This document shows positions 1 to 8,469 of a DNA stretch of 64,000 bases, one piece after another. The stretch covers positions 1 through 64,000 of the forward strand of contig NZ_JACIAY010000004.1 of NCBI RefSeq assembly GCF_014194975.1, written 5' to 3'. The stretch is from Sphingomonas sp. BK580. GTDB lineage: Bacteria > Pseudomonadota > Alphaproteobacteria > Sphingomonadales > Sphingomonadaceae. The notes under the pieces were generated by a model. That model had not been told where the DNA came from, made no database searches, and was given only the letters and a program-made list of their open reading frames with translations. A program made the position numbers and the translations under genes. Numbering within the stretch: the stretch's first letter is position 1; every line of letters begins with the position of its first letter.

Positions 1-180
1 GCCAATGGTACTACTGCCTAAGCAGTGGAAGAGTAGGTCGCCGCCAGGCATTGCAGCCCGCGCGTTGCATACCCATCACACAAGAACCCATTCACGACGT
101 CTCCGCCGCCGACGGCCAATCCGCCCGCGCGCGTATCGAACTCCTTGCAAAGCCAGAGATCCCAGCGTCAAGGACAAGGC

Positions 181-1173
181 ATGTCCCATGCGCTCCGCTC
201 TCTCGCCGTCGCCGCTGCTCTGCTCGCGGCCGCGCCCACGAGGGATGTCGAGCAGCGTCCGCTCCTCGACTCCGCGCCCGATCCCTATGTCGTGGTCCAT
301 GGCGGCTGGTACTATCTGATGGCGACCCGTGGCGACCGCCTCGCGATCCGCCGCACGCGCGATCTCGCGCGCCTCGCCGACGCCACCGAGAGAACCGTCT
401 GGCAGCCGCCCGCCGCCGGCGCCAACGCGCGGTCGATCTGGGCGCCCGAGCTCCACCGCCTCAACGGTCGCTGGTATATCTACTATACCGCGGCCGACGC
501 CGAGCACGACGACGACTCGCATCGGGGCGTCTTCGTGCTCGAGAACCGCGCCGCCGACCCGCTCGCCGGCCGCTGGATCGATCGCGGCCGGGTCAACACG
601 CGCCTGCCGGGGCTCGACGGTACCGTCTTCACCGCACGAGGCCGTTCCTGGTTCGTCTACTCCGCCTATGACGGGCCCGACAGCGTCCTCGCGATCGCCG
701 CGATGCGCGACCCCTGGACGCTGACCGGACCCGAGCGGGTCATCGCCCGGCCCGACCGGGCGTGGGAGCGGCAGGGCGGCCGGCAGATCCTCGAGGGCCC
801 CGCCTTCGTCCGCGGCCCGCGCGGCGACCTCTTCCTCAGCTACTCGGGCAGCGCCTGCTGGTCGGACGGCTATGCGGTGGGCCTGCTCCGCGCGCGCGGC
901 GACGCCGACCTGCTCGACCCCCGCAGCTGGAGCAAGGCGGCACGCCCGATCCTCGCGTCAAGTCCCGTCGCGCACGTCTTCGCGCCGGGGCACAACGCTT
1001 TCTTCCAGCCTCGGCGCGGCGAGACATGGATCGTCTACCATGCCAACCGGGCGGCGGGGCAGGGCTGTACCGCGCGCCGCGCGCCCCATGTCGCGCGGGT
1101 CCGATGGAACGCGGCCGGTGTGCCCGAGGTGCCGCTCACCGACGCGGCGCTCCCCGCGGCGCTCCACGACTGA
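181..1173 (+). CDS. Glycoside hydrolase family 43 protein
   Basis: A 330-residue GH43-type five-bladed beta-propeller glycosidase, probably exported and acting on arabinose- or xylose-containing side chains. The family triad can be placed: Asp34 in SAPDPYV as base, Asp146 in LDGTVF as pKa modulator, and Glu205 in ILEGPAF as acid. The motif SIWAPELH is also typical of the family. The N-terminus (MSHALRSLAVAAALLAAAP) resembles a short signal peptide. ATG 181 was preferred to an upstream in-frame TTG at 145 because an AAGGACAAGG ribosome site precedes it and the signal peptide begins there. It lies 126 bp upstream of a TonB receptor in the same direction, which suggests a small glycan-uptake locus. 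The family is secure; the substrate is not. Confidence 0.85.
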   Translation: MSHALRSLAVAAALLAAAPTRDVEQRPLLDSAPDPYVVVHGGWYYLMATRGDRLAIRRTRDLARLADATERTVWQPPAAGANARSIWAPELHRLNGRWYIYYTAADAEHDDDSHRGVFVLENRAADPLAGRWIDRGRVNTRLPGLDGTVFTARGRSWFVYSAYDGPDSVLAIAAMRDPWTLTGPERVIARPDRAWERQGGRQILEGPAFVRGPRGDLFLSYSGSACWSDGYAVGLLRARGDADLLDPRSWSKAARPILASSPVAHVFAPGHNAFFQPRRGETWIVYHANRAAGQGCTARRAPHVARVRWNAAGVPEVPLTDAALPAALHD

Positions 1174-1200
1174 GCGTATTCTTGCTTCAGGTCAGCAAGG

Positions 1201-1272
1201 TTGTCGCTACGTACCGTCTATTTATCTGATAAGTCTCTGACATAGCGGACCGTCGCGCGGGAACGCGGACGG
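1201..1272 (+). promoter_or_regulatory. Candidate promoter and 5' UTR hairpin before TonB receptor
   Basis: The stretch from 1201 to 1245 is AT-rich for this genome. It holds TTGTCG, a 16-base spacer and TATCTG, a weak match to an alphaproteobacterial housekeeping promoter. At 1250-1272 the imperfect inverted repeat CCGTCGCG/CGCGGACGG would form a stem in the leader RNA just before the ribosome site AGGAGAGG. Both assignments rest on pattern only. Confidence 0.3.
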
Positions 1273-1299
1273 CCCGACGACCATGTCAGGAGAGGTTCC

Positions 1300-4101
1300 A
1301 TGCGCCACATGCTCGCGCTGTCCGTATCGTCGGTGGCACTGACCGCCGCCCTACCCGCGCTCGCGCAGCAGGGCAGCACGCCGCCCAACGCGCTGCAGAC
1401 CCCGCCGCCGACCGACGCCGGCGCGCCCGCGGGCAGCGACAGCGCCCACCTTCCCGGTGCCGACGTGGCTGCCCCTCCGACCAGCGCGCCCGACGCGGCG
1501 ACGAGCGGCGACGAGATCGTCGTCACCGGCATCCGCGCCAGTCTCGCGCGCGCGGCCGAGATCAAGCGCTCGGCGCCGCAGGTGGTCGACTCGATCGTGG
1601 CGCAGGACATCGGCAAGTTCCCCGATCCCACCACCGCCGCCGCGCTCCAGCGCGTGCCCGGCGTGCAGGTGACGGTCGGCGGCAACAACGAGATCGTCAA
1701 CCCGCTCGTCCGCGGCCTGCCCGACATCCTCACCACGCTCGACGGCCGCGAGATCTTCACCGCCGAGGGGCGCGGCTTCGCGTTCCAGGACCTGCCGGCC
1801 GAGGCGGTGGCGCGGGTCGACGTGTTCAAGTCGAACACCGCCAATCTGATCGAGGGCGGCGTGGCGGGAACGATCGACCTGCGGCTCAACAAGGCGTTCA
1901 ACTATACCCAGCCGACGATCGCGCTGAGCGGCAAGCTCAACTATCCGTCGAACGCCGAGAAGCTCGGCCCGCAGGTGAGCTTCCTCGCGACCGATCGCTG
2001 GGACACCGGGATCGGCGAGATCGGCGCGCTGATCAACGTCTCCTGGTACGACATGCCCTACAACCGGCCGAGCAACTATGTCGCCGACCGCCGCTCGGGC
2101 AACGGCGGGCCCGAAGGCGCCGAGGGGCTGATCCTGCCGATCTCCACCGGCGGCCTCAACGAATATGGCCGCTACCAGCGCCCCCAGGCCAATGCCTCGC
2201 TGCAGTGGCAGGCCAGCCCCGCGCTGGAGATCTATGTCGACGGCCTCTACTCGGCCTATCGCAGCAAGTTCACCACCGGCTTCTACGAATATCGGCTGAG
2301 CACCGCGCGCAGCGTGAGCGGCGTCGACCGCTCGAACGATTGCTTCACCGCGGCGATCGCCCCCAATCGCGGCAACCCCGATCCCACCACCGATCCGGCG
2401 ACGATCACGCAGCAGAACCTCTGCTCGTTCAACGCGGCGACCTTCAACGACCTCGAGGCCTTCACCTCGACCCAGGCGCACGACAATCGCACCGACACCT
2501 GGCTCGCCGCCGGCGGTTTCCGCTTCGACCAGGGCCCGGCCAAGGCCAATCTCGACGTCAGCTACGAGCGCTCGATCACCAACAACGCCAATTTCATCGT
2601 GGACATCGGCAAGCGCGTGCCGAGCGTCACGTTGGGGCTGACCGACCCGAACCAAACCGCCGCGATCACCGCGCCCAACAACCCGATGGCGGACCCGGCC
2701 GGCTTCACCTTCATCAACGCGCTGTTCCAGGATTATTCGCGCGCGAGCGGCGGGCTGTTCGCGGCCAAGGCGGATGCGAGCTACGACTTCGACACGATCC
2801 TGAAGACGATCGAGGTGGGCGGCCGCTACGCCGATCGCACCGCCAATTTCCAGCAGGTCCAGCTCGGCGTGAACCCGCCGGGAGGCTCGTTCGCGACGCC
2901 GATCACCGCGACCGAGCTGCCGCTCGAGCGCGCGCCCGGCATCCCGCAGATCAACAACGGCGCGCCGTTCGTGCTACCATCGACCGACTATCTGCTGTCC
3001 GGGGCGGGGCAGCAGTCGCTGCGCGCCTTCTTCCGCGCCCCGGACGGGCAGCCGCCGTTCGATCCGACCCGCCGCTTCGACGTCGCCGAGAAGAGCTACG
3101 CCGCCTACGCCCAGGCGGGCTATGAGGTGCCGTTCGGCAGCGGACCGGTGGTGCTCGACGGCCGCCTCGGCGTCCGCCTCAGCAAGACCGACCGCGAGAT
3201 CAGCGGCACCGGCCTGGTCAGCGGCACGCCCGTGACGACCACGTCCAAGACGAGCGACACCGACTGGCTGCCCAATGCGAGCGCGCGGCTCCAGCTCGGC
3301 GGCGGGCTCCAGCTCCGCGCCACCTACGCCAAGACGCTGGCGCGGCCGGGGTTCGGCTCGCTCAACCCGGGGCTGAACTATATCGTCTCGACCAACCCCA
3401 ACATCCTCAACAGCGGCTCGGGCGGCAACCCGCAGCTGCGCCCGCAGAAGTCGGACAGCTACGACGCGACGATCGAATATTACTGGAAGGACGGCTATGT
3501 CGCGCTCGCGGGCTATTACCGCGACATCAGCGACCGCGTGATCACCGCCAGCACCGCCGAGCTGATCGACGGCATCACCTACAACATCTCGCGCCCGCGC
3601 AACGTCGGCACCGCCAAGCTGAAGGGGATCGAGGCCAGCGCGCAGACCTTCTTCTCCTTCCTGCCCGGCGACCTCGCCGGACTGGGTGCGTTCGGCAATT
3701 TCACACTGGCTGACTCGGAGGTGGGCGGCGACGACCCGCTGTCCGGCTACCCGCTGCAGGGCGTCTCCAAGTATAATTTCAACGCGGGCCTGCTCTACGA
3801 TCGCCGCGGTATCTCGGCGCGCGTGGTCTATACCTACCGGTCGAGCTATTTCGACGAGGACCGCTCGGGCACGCAGGACGTCCGCCCGGTCGGCTCGCCG
3901 GCGTGGCTCAACTATGTCCGCCCCAACGGCCGGCTCGACTTCAGCCTGGGCTATGACGTGACCAGGAACGTCACCGTCACGGTCGAGGGCAGCAACATCC
4001 TGCGCTCGCGCTACCGCAGCTATTTCAACGAGGACTATCTGTGGCGCGACACCCGCACCGACGACAGCCTCTACGCGGTCAGCGTGCGCACGCGCTTCTG
4101 A
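1300..4101 (+). CDS. TonB-dependent receptor (Xanthomonas/Caulobacter type)
   Basis: A 933-residue outer-membrane receptor that would import a nutrient, probably an oligosaccharide, with TonB-ExbBD energy. It has a signal peptide (MRHMLALSVSSVALTAALPALAQ) and a low-complexity Pro/Ala linker. A TonB-box-like DEIVVTGIR starts near residue 71. The plug contains VDSIVAQDIGKFPDPTTAAALQRVPGVQV, spelt across residues 87-125, which is characteristic of the TIGR01782 receptor family. The C-terminus ends in an aromatic-basic strand (YAVSVRTRF), as expected for barrel insertion. A strong AGGAGAGG ribosome site precedes the ATG. It follows a GH43 gene, so an arabinan or xylan fragment is a reasonable guess for the ligand. 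Confidence 0.9.
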   Translation: MRHMLALSVSSVALTAALPALAQQGSTPPNALQTPPPTDAGAPAGSDSAHLPGADVAAPPTSAPDAATSGDEIVVTGIRASLARAAEIKRSAPQVVDSIVAQDIGKFPDPTTAAALQRVPGVQVTVGGNNEIVNPLVRGLPDILTTLDGREIFTAEGRGFAFQDLPAEAVARVDVFKSNTANLIEGGVAGTIDLRLNKAFNYTQPTIALSGKLNYPSNAEKLGPQVSFLATDRWDTGIGEIGALINVSWYDMPYNRPSNYVADRRSGNGGPEGAEGLILPISTGGLNEYGRYQRPQANASLQWQASPALEIYVDGLYSAYRSKFTTGFYEYRLSTARSVSGVDRSNDCFTAAIAPNRGNPDPTTDPATITQQNLCSFNAATFNDLEAFTSTQAHDNRTDTWLAAGGFRFDQGPAKANLDVSYERSITNNANFIVDIGKRVPSVTLGLTDPNQTAAITAPNNPMADPAGFTFINALFQDYSRASGGLFAAKADASYDFDTILKTIEVGGRYADRTANFQQVQLGVNPPGGSFATPITATELPLERAPGIPQINNGAPFVLPSTDYLLSGAGQQSLRAFFRAPDGQPPFDPTRRFDVAEKSYAAYAQAGYEVPFGSGPVVLDGRLGVRLSKTDREISGTGLVSGTPVTTTSKTSDTDWLPNASARLQLGGGLQLRATYAKTLARPGFGSLNPGLNYIVSTNPNILNSGSGGNPQLRPQKSDSYDATIEYYWKDGYVALAGYYRDISDRVITASTAELIDGITYNISRPRNVGTAKLKGIEASAQTFFSFLPGDLAGLGAFGNFTLADSEVGGDDPLSGYPLQGVSKYNFNAGLLYDRRGISARVVYTYRSSYFDEDRSGTQDVRPVGSPAWLNYVRPNGRLDFSLGYDVTRNVTVTVEGSNILRSRYRSYFNEDYLWRDTRTDDSLYAVSVRTRF

Positions 4102-4291
4102 GCGACGGAGCGGCGGCGCCAGGCGTCGTCGCTCGGGCGGCATAGCGAGCGATTATCGCGTCGAGCCGTTAGGAAGGCGGCAGAGACGCATCGTTTCACT
4201 TGCAGCGGCGTTCGCTCCGTGGGCAGAGTGGGACGGCAGAGCATCGGCCGATGCGCCGTGGGGACCATTTCTGCGGAAAGAGGAGAGTGTG

Positions 4292-4633
4292 ATGGCACGA
4301 TCAGCGGAGAAGCGCGGCAAGGATGAGACCGCCGCGGCCGAGAAGAAGGTCAAGTCGACCGGCAAGGCCGCGGGTGGCGCACGCGGCGGCATCACCGCCC
4401 CGGTCACCCCGTCGCCCGAGCTGGCCGAGATCGTCGGCAAGAACGACCTGCCGCGCAGCGAGGTCGTCAGCAAGGTCTGGGAGTACATCAAGAAGAACAA
4501 CCTTCAGGACGAGAAGGACAAGCGCCAGATCAACGCCGACGCCAAGCTGGAGAAGATCTTCGGCAAGAAGTCGGCCAGCATGTTCGAGATGAACAAGCAC
4601 CTCAGCGCGCACCTGAGCGCCAAGAAGGCCTGA
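4292..4633 (+). CDS. SWIB/MDM2 domain protein
   Basis: A 113-residue basic protein with a Lys/Ala-rich N-terminal tail of about 35 residues and a single SWIB/MDM2 domain. Visible domain features are LPRSEVVSKVWEYIKKNNLQD, then INADAKLEKIFGKKSASMFEMNKHL. In chlamydiae and plants such domains are fused to topoisomerase or act in chromatin. Many alpha- and betaproteobacteria have stand-alone versions of unknown role, probably nucleoid-associated. ATG 4292 is preceded by AGGAG at a good distance; an in-frame GTG sits one codon earlier. It appears monocistronic. Confidence 0.85.
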   Translation: MARSAEKRGKDETAAAEKKVKSTGKAAGGARGGITAPVTPSPELAEIVGKNDLPRSEVVSKVWEYIKKNNLQDEKDKRQINADAKLEKIFGKKSASMFEMNKHLSAHLSAKKA

Positions 4634-4751
4634 CCTAGGCGGGCGCCGGGACGCGCGTCGCGCAAGTGACGCGGCCCGGCGCAGCGATCCCGCTTGCGTC
4701 CGCGGGGCCGTGCGATACGCTTTGTCCTCCAACGACAAAGGGGCATCGTGC

Positions 4752-6161
4752 ATGGCGATCGGGCGCAATCTCTTCCTTCTCGGCGCGGCGCTCGCGCTGA
4801 TCACGGCGCCCGGTCTGGCGCAGACTCCTTCATCGGACACCGCCGCGATCGGCTCCGACGCGCAGGCGCTCGACATCGCCAAACGCGCGATCGCCTTCCG
4901 CAGCGTCGCGGGGCAGGGCAACCAGACGCCGCAGCTCGCCGCCTATCTCAAGTCGGTGCTCGTCGCTGGCGGCTTCGCCGACTCGGACGTGACGATCACC
5001 CCGGTCGACGGCACCGCCTATCTGGTCGCGCGCTGGCGCGGCAGCGACCCGTCGGCCAAGCCGCTGGTCGTCTCCGGCCATATCGACGTGGTCGAGGCCA
5101 AGCCCGCCGACTGGCAGCGCGATCCCTTCACCCCCGTGGTCGAGAACGGCTATCTCTACGGCCGCGGTGCGACCGACATGAAGCTGGACGCGGCGGTGGC
5201 GATGACCGCGCTGCTGCGGATGAAGCGCGCGGGCTTCAAGCCGCGCCGCGACATCGTGCTCGAGTTCTCCGGCGACGAGGAGACGCGGATGAAGACCAGC
5301 GCGCTCATCGCCGAGCAGCTCAAGGACGCCGAGCTGGTGATCAACATCGACGGCGGCGGCGGGCGCTTCGCCGAGGACGGCAGGCCGCAGTTCTTCACCT
5401 GGAACGGCGCGGAGAAGACCTACGCCGATTTCGAGCTGACCGTCACCAACCCGGGCGGGCACAGCTCGGCGCCGCGCCCGCAGAACGCGATCAACCAGCT
5501 CTCCGCCGCCCTGGTGCGGATCGGGCAGTATCGCTTCACGCCGCAGCTCTCTGACGTGACCCGCACGTTCTTCCGCGAGGCGGCGAAGCAGAAGACCGGC
5601 GAACTCGCCGCCGCGATGCGCGCCTTCGCCGAGAACCCCAAGGACGAGAAAGCGATCGCGGTCCTCGCCGCCGACCCGGCCTATGTCGGGCAGATCGGCA
5701 CCACCTGCGTGTCGACGATGGTATCGGGCGGGCACGCGCTCAACGCGCTGCCGCAGCGCGCCACCGCCAACATCAACTGCCGCATCTTCCCCGGCGTGAA
5801 GCCCGCCGACGTCATGGCCACGCTCAAGCAGGTCGCGGCCGAGCCGGCGCTGACGATCCGCGACGTGAGCGAGGGATCGGTGGCCAACGACGCCTCGCCG
5901 ATGCGCCCGGACTTCGTCGCGGCGGTGACCAGGGCGGTGGGCAAGGCGTGGCCCGGCGTGCCGGTCTTCCCGAGCATGTCGGCGGGGGCGAGCGACAGCA
6001 TGTGGTTCCGCTACCACCATGTGCCGAGCTACGGCGCGAGCCCGACCTTCATCAAGGAGTCGGACGATTTCAGCCACGGCCTCAACGAGCGCACCGAGGT
6101 GCGCAACATCGCGCCGGGGATCCGCTATTACGTGTCGCTGTTCGGCGATCTCGCGAAGTGA
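4752..6161 (+). CDS. Secreted M20/M25/M40-family metallopeptidase
   Basis: A 469-residue zinc exopeptidase with a signal peptide (FLLGAALALITAPGLAQ), so periplasmic or secreted. M20 metal-site motifs are present: His110 in SGHIDVVE, Asp142 in GRGATDMK, the acidic pair in SGDEET, and the late His in FSHGLNERTEV. The lid dimerisation domain (about residues 215-350) is present, and the length is normal for ArgE/DapE/carboxypeptidase G2-like members. Family members hydrolyse peptides, N-acyl amino acids or carbamoyl compounds, and sequence alone does not choose between these. ATG 4752 was taken over an upstream ATG at 4710 because the signal peptide begins at 4752. Confidence 0.88.
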   Translation: MAIGRNLFLLGAALALITAPGLAQTPSSDTAAIGSDAQALDIAKRAIAFRSVAGQGNQTPQLAAYLKSVLVAGGFADSDVTITPVDGTAYLVARWRGSDPSAKPLVVSGHIDVVEAKPADWQRDPFTPVVENGYLYGRGATDMKLDAAVAMTALLRMKRAGFKPRRDIVLEFSGDEETRMKTSALIAEQLKDAELVINIDGGGGRFAEDGRPQFFTWNGAEKTYADFELTVTNPGGHSSAPRPQNAINQLSAALVRIGQYRFTPQLSDVTRTFFREAAKQKTGELAAAMRAFAENPKDEKAIAVLAADPAYVGQIGTTCVSTMVSGGHALNALPQRATANINCRIFPGVKPADVMATLKQVAAEPALTIRDVSEGSVANDASPMRPDFVAAVTRAVGKAWPGVPVFPSMSAGASDSMWFRYHHVPSYGASPTFIKESDDFSHGLNERTEVRNIAPGIRYYVSLFGDLAK

Positions 6162-6218
6162 GGTCGAAGCTCGGCCGCATAGGCGGTTCAGGGCGGAGCG
6201 GTTCGATGACCGTTCGTT

Positions 6219-6303
6219 CCCCGGCGCAGGCCGGGGTCCAGTTGGGGGCCGCCGATGAGGCTCACACCCGCTTTCCCAACTGGGCCCCGGCCTTCGCCGG
6301 GGA
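6219..6303. repeat. REP-like palindromic element, type A
   Basis: Two inverted arms, CCCCGGCGCAGGCCGGGG-TCCAGTTGGG and CCCAACTGGG-CCCCGGCCTTCGCCGGGG, flank a short spacer. The same arm recurs at 18190, 41973-42174 and 43884. It lies after the M20 peptidase and before the convergent TetR gene. Confidence 0.8.
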
Positions 6304-6375
6304 TCATGATGGGATCGGGTGTACCGCCGGCACCACCGGCGTGTTCGCGGGCGGCGGCGGAATGAGGACAGCGCC

Positions 6376-6461
6376 GTGTTCCCACGCACGCGAGAATGCA
6401 GGGTCGTGAACGTCACTGCTGAGCCAGGCTGGGCTCCCGCGTTCGCGGGAGCACGATGGTC
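6376..6461. repeat. REP-like palindromic element, type C
   Basis: The right arm is a clean hairpin, GGGCTCCCGCGTTCGCGGGAGC, followed by ACGATGG. The left arm (GTTCCCACGCACGCGAGAAT) is degraded. The GGAGCACGATG tail is shared with the element at 20937; the element at 12999 ends in the related GACGAGCAGCGATGG. It lies in the convergent gap between the peptidase and TetR genes and may act as a terminator. Confidence 0.65.
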
Positions 6462-6467
6462 GCTTCC

Positions 6468-7043
6468 TCACATCGCCTCCACATACCCTGCCACCACCGC
6501 CCGCGCCTCCGCCGCCGAGAACGCCCCCGGCGACAGGCACAGCTCCAGCCACAGCCCGTCGACCAGTGCGGTGAGCCCCACGGCCAGCAGCCGACGCCGC
6601 TCCGCCGCCACGCCGGCCTCGTCCAGCAACACCTCGAGCCGCGCGCGATAGTCGGCGTAGTGCCGCGCGTGGCTCGCCTGCATCGTCGCGCCGCCCTGCG
6701 CGAGGCTCCAGAAGGCGATCCAGGTCGCGAGCAGCGCGGGGTCGGCGATCGGGGGCGCGAAGCTGGCGTCGAGATAGGCCGCCAGCCGCGCGCGCGGCGA
6801 CTCGCCCGCCGCCGCCACCGCCGCCTCCAGCGCCTCGCCCACCTGCGCGGCGACATGGTCGTAGGTCGCCTCGACCAGCCGCTCGACCCCGCCGAAATGG
6901 TGCGTCACCAGGCCCGGCGACACGCCCGCCTCCGCCGCGATCACGCGCACCGAGGCGCCCGCCGCGCCGCGCGCCGCCAGCACGCGCGCGGTCGCCGCGA
7001 TCAGCTCGGCGCGGCGCGCCTCGGGAGCGGCGCGCTTGCTCAC
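6468..7043 (-). CDS. TetR-family regulator, BetI-like
   Basis: A 191-residue DNA-binding repressor. The N-terminal helix-turn-helix lies at about residues 10-56 (RRAELIAATARVLAARG, then VIAAEAGVSPGLVTHHFGG). The C-terminal ligand domain ends LWLELCLSPGAFSAAEARAVV, like the BetI subfamily that responds to choline-type compounds. It starts with GTG and is divergent, 47 bp away, from a Rieske oxygenase. A near-perfect inverted repeat (7053-7074) in that gap is its likely operator, so it probably represses both itself and the oxygenase. The effector is inferred, not shown. Confidence 0.85.
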   Translation of the reverse strand: MSKRAAPEARRAELIAATARVLAARGAAGASVRVIAAEAGVSPGLVTHHFGGVERLVEATYDHVAAQVGEALEAAVAAAGESPRARLAAYLDASFAPPIADPALLATWIAFWSLAQGGATMQASHARHYADYRARLEVLLDEAGVAAERRRLLAVGLTALVDGLWLELCLSPGAFSAAEARAVVAGYVEAM

Positions 7044-7052
7044 GCCGCGGCG

Positions 7053-7074
7053 TTGTTATACGTTCGTGCAACAA
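7053..7074. promoter_or_regulatory. Operator-like inverted repeat between TetR and Rieske genes
   Basis: TTGTTATACG and CGTGCAACAA are 10-bp inverted arms with eight matches, separated by TT. Size and symmetry suit a TetR dimer. The site sits centrally in the 47-bp divergent gap, where binding would cover both promoters. Confidence 0.6.
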
Positions 7075-7090
7075 TCACGCGGGGGCCTCC

Positions 7091-8266
7091 ATGCATCGCT
7101 CGACCGATCTGCCTTACGCCGATCCCGACGCGGATTGGAGCCTGCCCGGCTGGCTCTACACCGACGCGGAATATTTCGAGCTCGAGTGCGCGCGCGTGAT
7201 CCGCCCCTCGTGGCAGATCGTCTGCCACGAGAGCGACCTCGCCGAGCCGGGCGCGTGGCGAACGCTCTCCTATCTCGGTGAGCAGCTCGTCGCCGTCCGC
7301 GGCGGCGACGGCGTGATCCGCGGCTTCCACAACGTCTGCCGCCACCGCGCGATGCGGCTGGTGGAGGGGGCGAGCGGCTGCGCCAGGAAGCTGGTCTGCC
7401 CGTACCACGCGTGGGTGTACGAGCTCGACGGTCGCCTGACGGGCGTGCCGATGAAGCGCGACTATCCCGCGCTGCGGCTCGAGGAGAACGGGCTCGCCGC
7501 GGTCGAGGTCGAGACGTGGCGCGGCTTCGTCTTCGTGCGGCTGGAGGATGATGGCGGCCCGAGCGTCGCGGCGATGATGGCGCCCTATGACGAGGAGGTC
7601 GCGCCCTATCGCTTCGAGGAGATGCGCCGCCTCTCCGACGTGCGCGAGCGCGAGCGGCGGGTGAACTGGAAGAACGTCGGCGACAATTACTCGGACAACC
7701 TCCACATCCCGGTCGCGCACGACGGGCTGACGCGGCTGTTCGGCAAGAGCTACGCGATCGAGGCGGCGGGCTGGGTCGATCGCATGTCCGGCGAGCTGGT
7801 CGACCGGCCCTCGAGCGACTGGTGGGAGCGCTTCTACCAGACGCATCTGCCGCGCGTCGACCACCTGCCCGAGGCGAACCAGCGGCGCTGGCTCTACTAC
7901 AAGCTGTGGCCCAACATGGCGTTCGACCTCTACGCCGACCAGATCGACTTCATGCAGTGGCTGCCGCTGACGCCGACCACCAGCCTGCTGCGCGAGATGA
8001 GCTTCGCGCTGCCGGACGAGCGGCGCGAGATGCGGCTGGTGCGTTATGCCAACTGGCGGATCAACCGCACCGTCAACGCCGAGGACACCTGGCTGATCGA
8101 GCGCGTGCAGGAGGGGATGGCGTCGTCGAGCTACACCGCCGGGCCGATCGGCGCGAGCGAGGTGTGCCTGCGCAGCTTCGCCGCCAAGATCCGCGAGCGC
8201 ATCCCCGAGGCGCGCCAGCACCGCGCCCCGCCGCCGGGCTGGTCGCGGCGCGTGCGCGGGGTGTGA
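7091..8266 (+). CDS. Rieske non-heme iron oxygenase, alpha subunit
   Basis: A 391-residue ring-hydroxylating-type oxygenase. The Rieske [2Fe-2S] ligands are Cys83/His85 (CRHRA) and Cys103/His106 (CPYHAW). The mononuclear iron ligands are His205 and His210 in NYSDNLHIPVAH. Its compact form and BetI-like neighbour recall the choline-monooxygenase, glycine-betaine (GbcA), stachydrine and carnitine branch rather than large aromatic dioxygenases. It may therefore demethylate or hydroxylate a quaternary amine. No ferredoxin-reductase partner is encoded nearby, so electrons must come from elsewhere. Expression is probably repressed through the operator at 7053-7074. Confidence 0.85.
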   Translation: MHRSTDLPYADPDADWSLPGWLYTDAEYFELECARVIRPSWQIVCHESDLAEPGAWRTLSYLGEQLVAVRGGDGVIRGFHNVCRHRAMRLVEGASGCARKLVCPYHAWVYELDGRLTGVPMKRDYPALRLEENGLAAVEVETWRGFVFVRLEDDGGPSVAAMMAPYDEEVAPYRFEEMRRLSDVRERERRVNWKNVGDNYSDNLHIPVAHDGLTRLFGKSYAIEAAGWVDRMSGELVDRPSSDWWERFYQTHLPRVDHLPEANQRRWLYYKLWPNMAFDLYADQIDFMQWLPLTPTTSLLREMSFALPDERREMRLVRYANWRINRTVNAEDTWLIERVQEGMASSSYTAGPIGASEVCLRSFAAKIRERIPEARQHRAPPPGWSRRVRGV

Positions 8267-8313
8267 GGGACGGGGGGCGGCAGGTCGGGGCGGGCGCTCT
8301 CGCCCACCGACTG

Positions 8314-8410
8314 CCGTCATCCTGAACTTGCTTCGGGATCCACCATGCCGCGAGAGCCGAAACAGCCGAGCGTTCGGGGCGCTGGACCCCGCAACAAGTT
8401 CGGGGTGACG
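8314..8410. repeat. REP-like palindromic element, type B
   Basis: It starts CCGTCATCCTGAACTTGCTTCGGGATCC and ends with the diverged inverse GGACCCCGCAACAAGTTCGGGGTGACG. Related copies lie at 25958, 28278 and 55249. This copy lies between the Rieske and flavin oxidoreductase genes, so it may affect the stability of a shared transcript. Confidence 0.7.
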
Positions 8411-8469
8411 CCGGTGGGATGGTGACGGAGCGGGGCGAATACGTCCGAGGACACGAACAAGGGGGCACC

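Noticed and set aside
1..180. A gene in the first 180 bases
   Set aside because: Frames here are Arg/Pro/His-rich with no continuity into the GH43 gene; treated as the upstream region.
4170..4200. GGAAG-N15-CGTT before the SWIB gene as an EcfG (general stress) promoter
   Set aside because: The -35 lacks the C of GGAAC and the spacer is shorter than the usual 16-17 bases, so the match is no better than chance.
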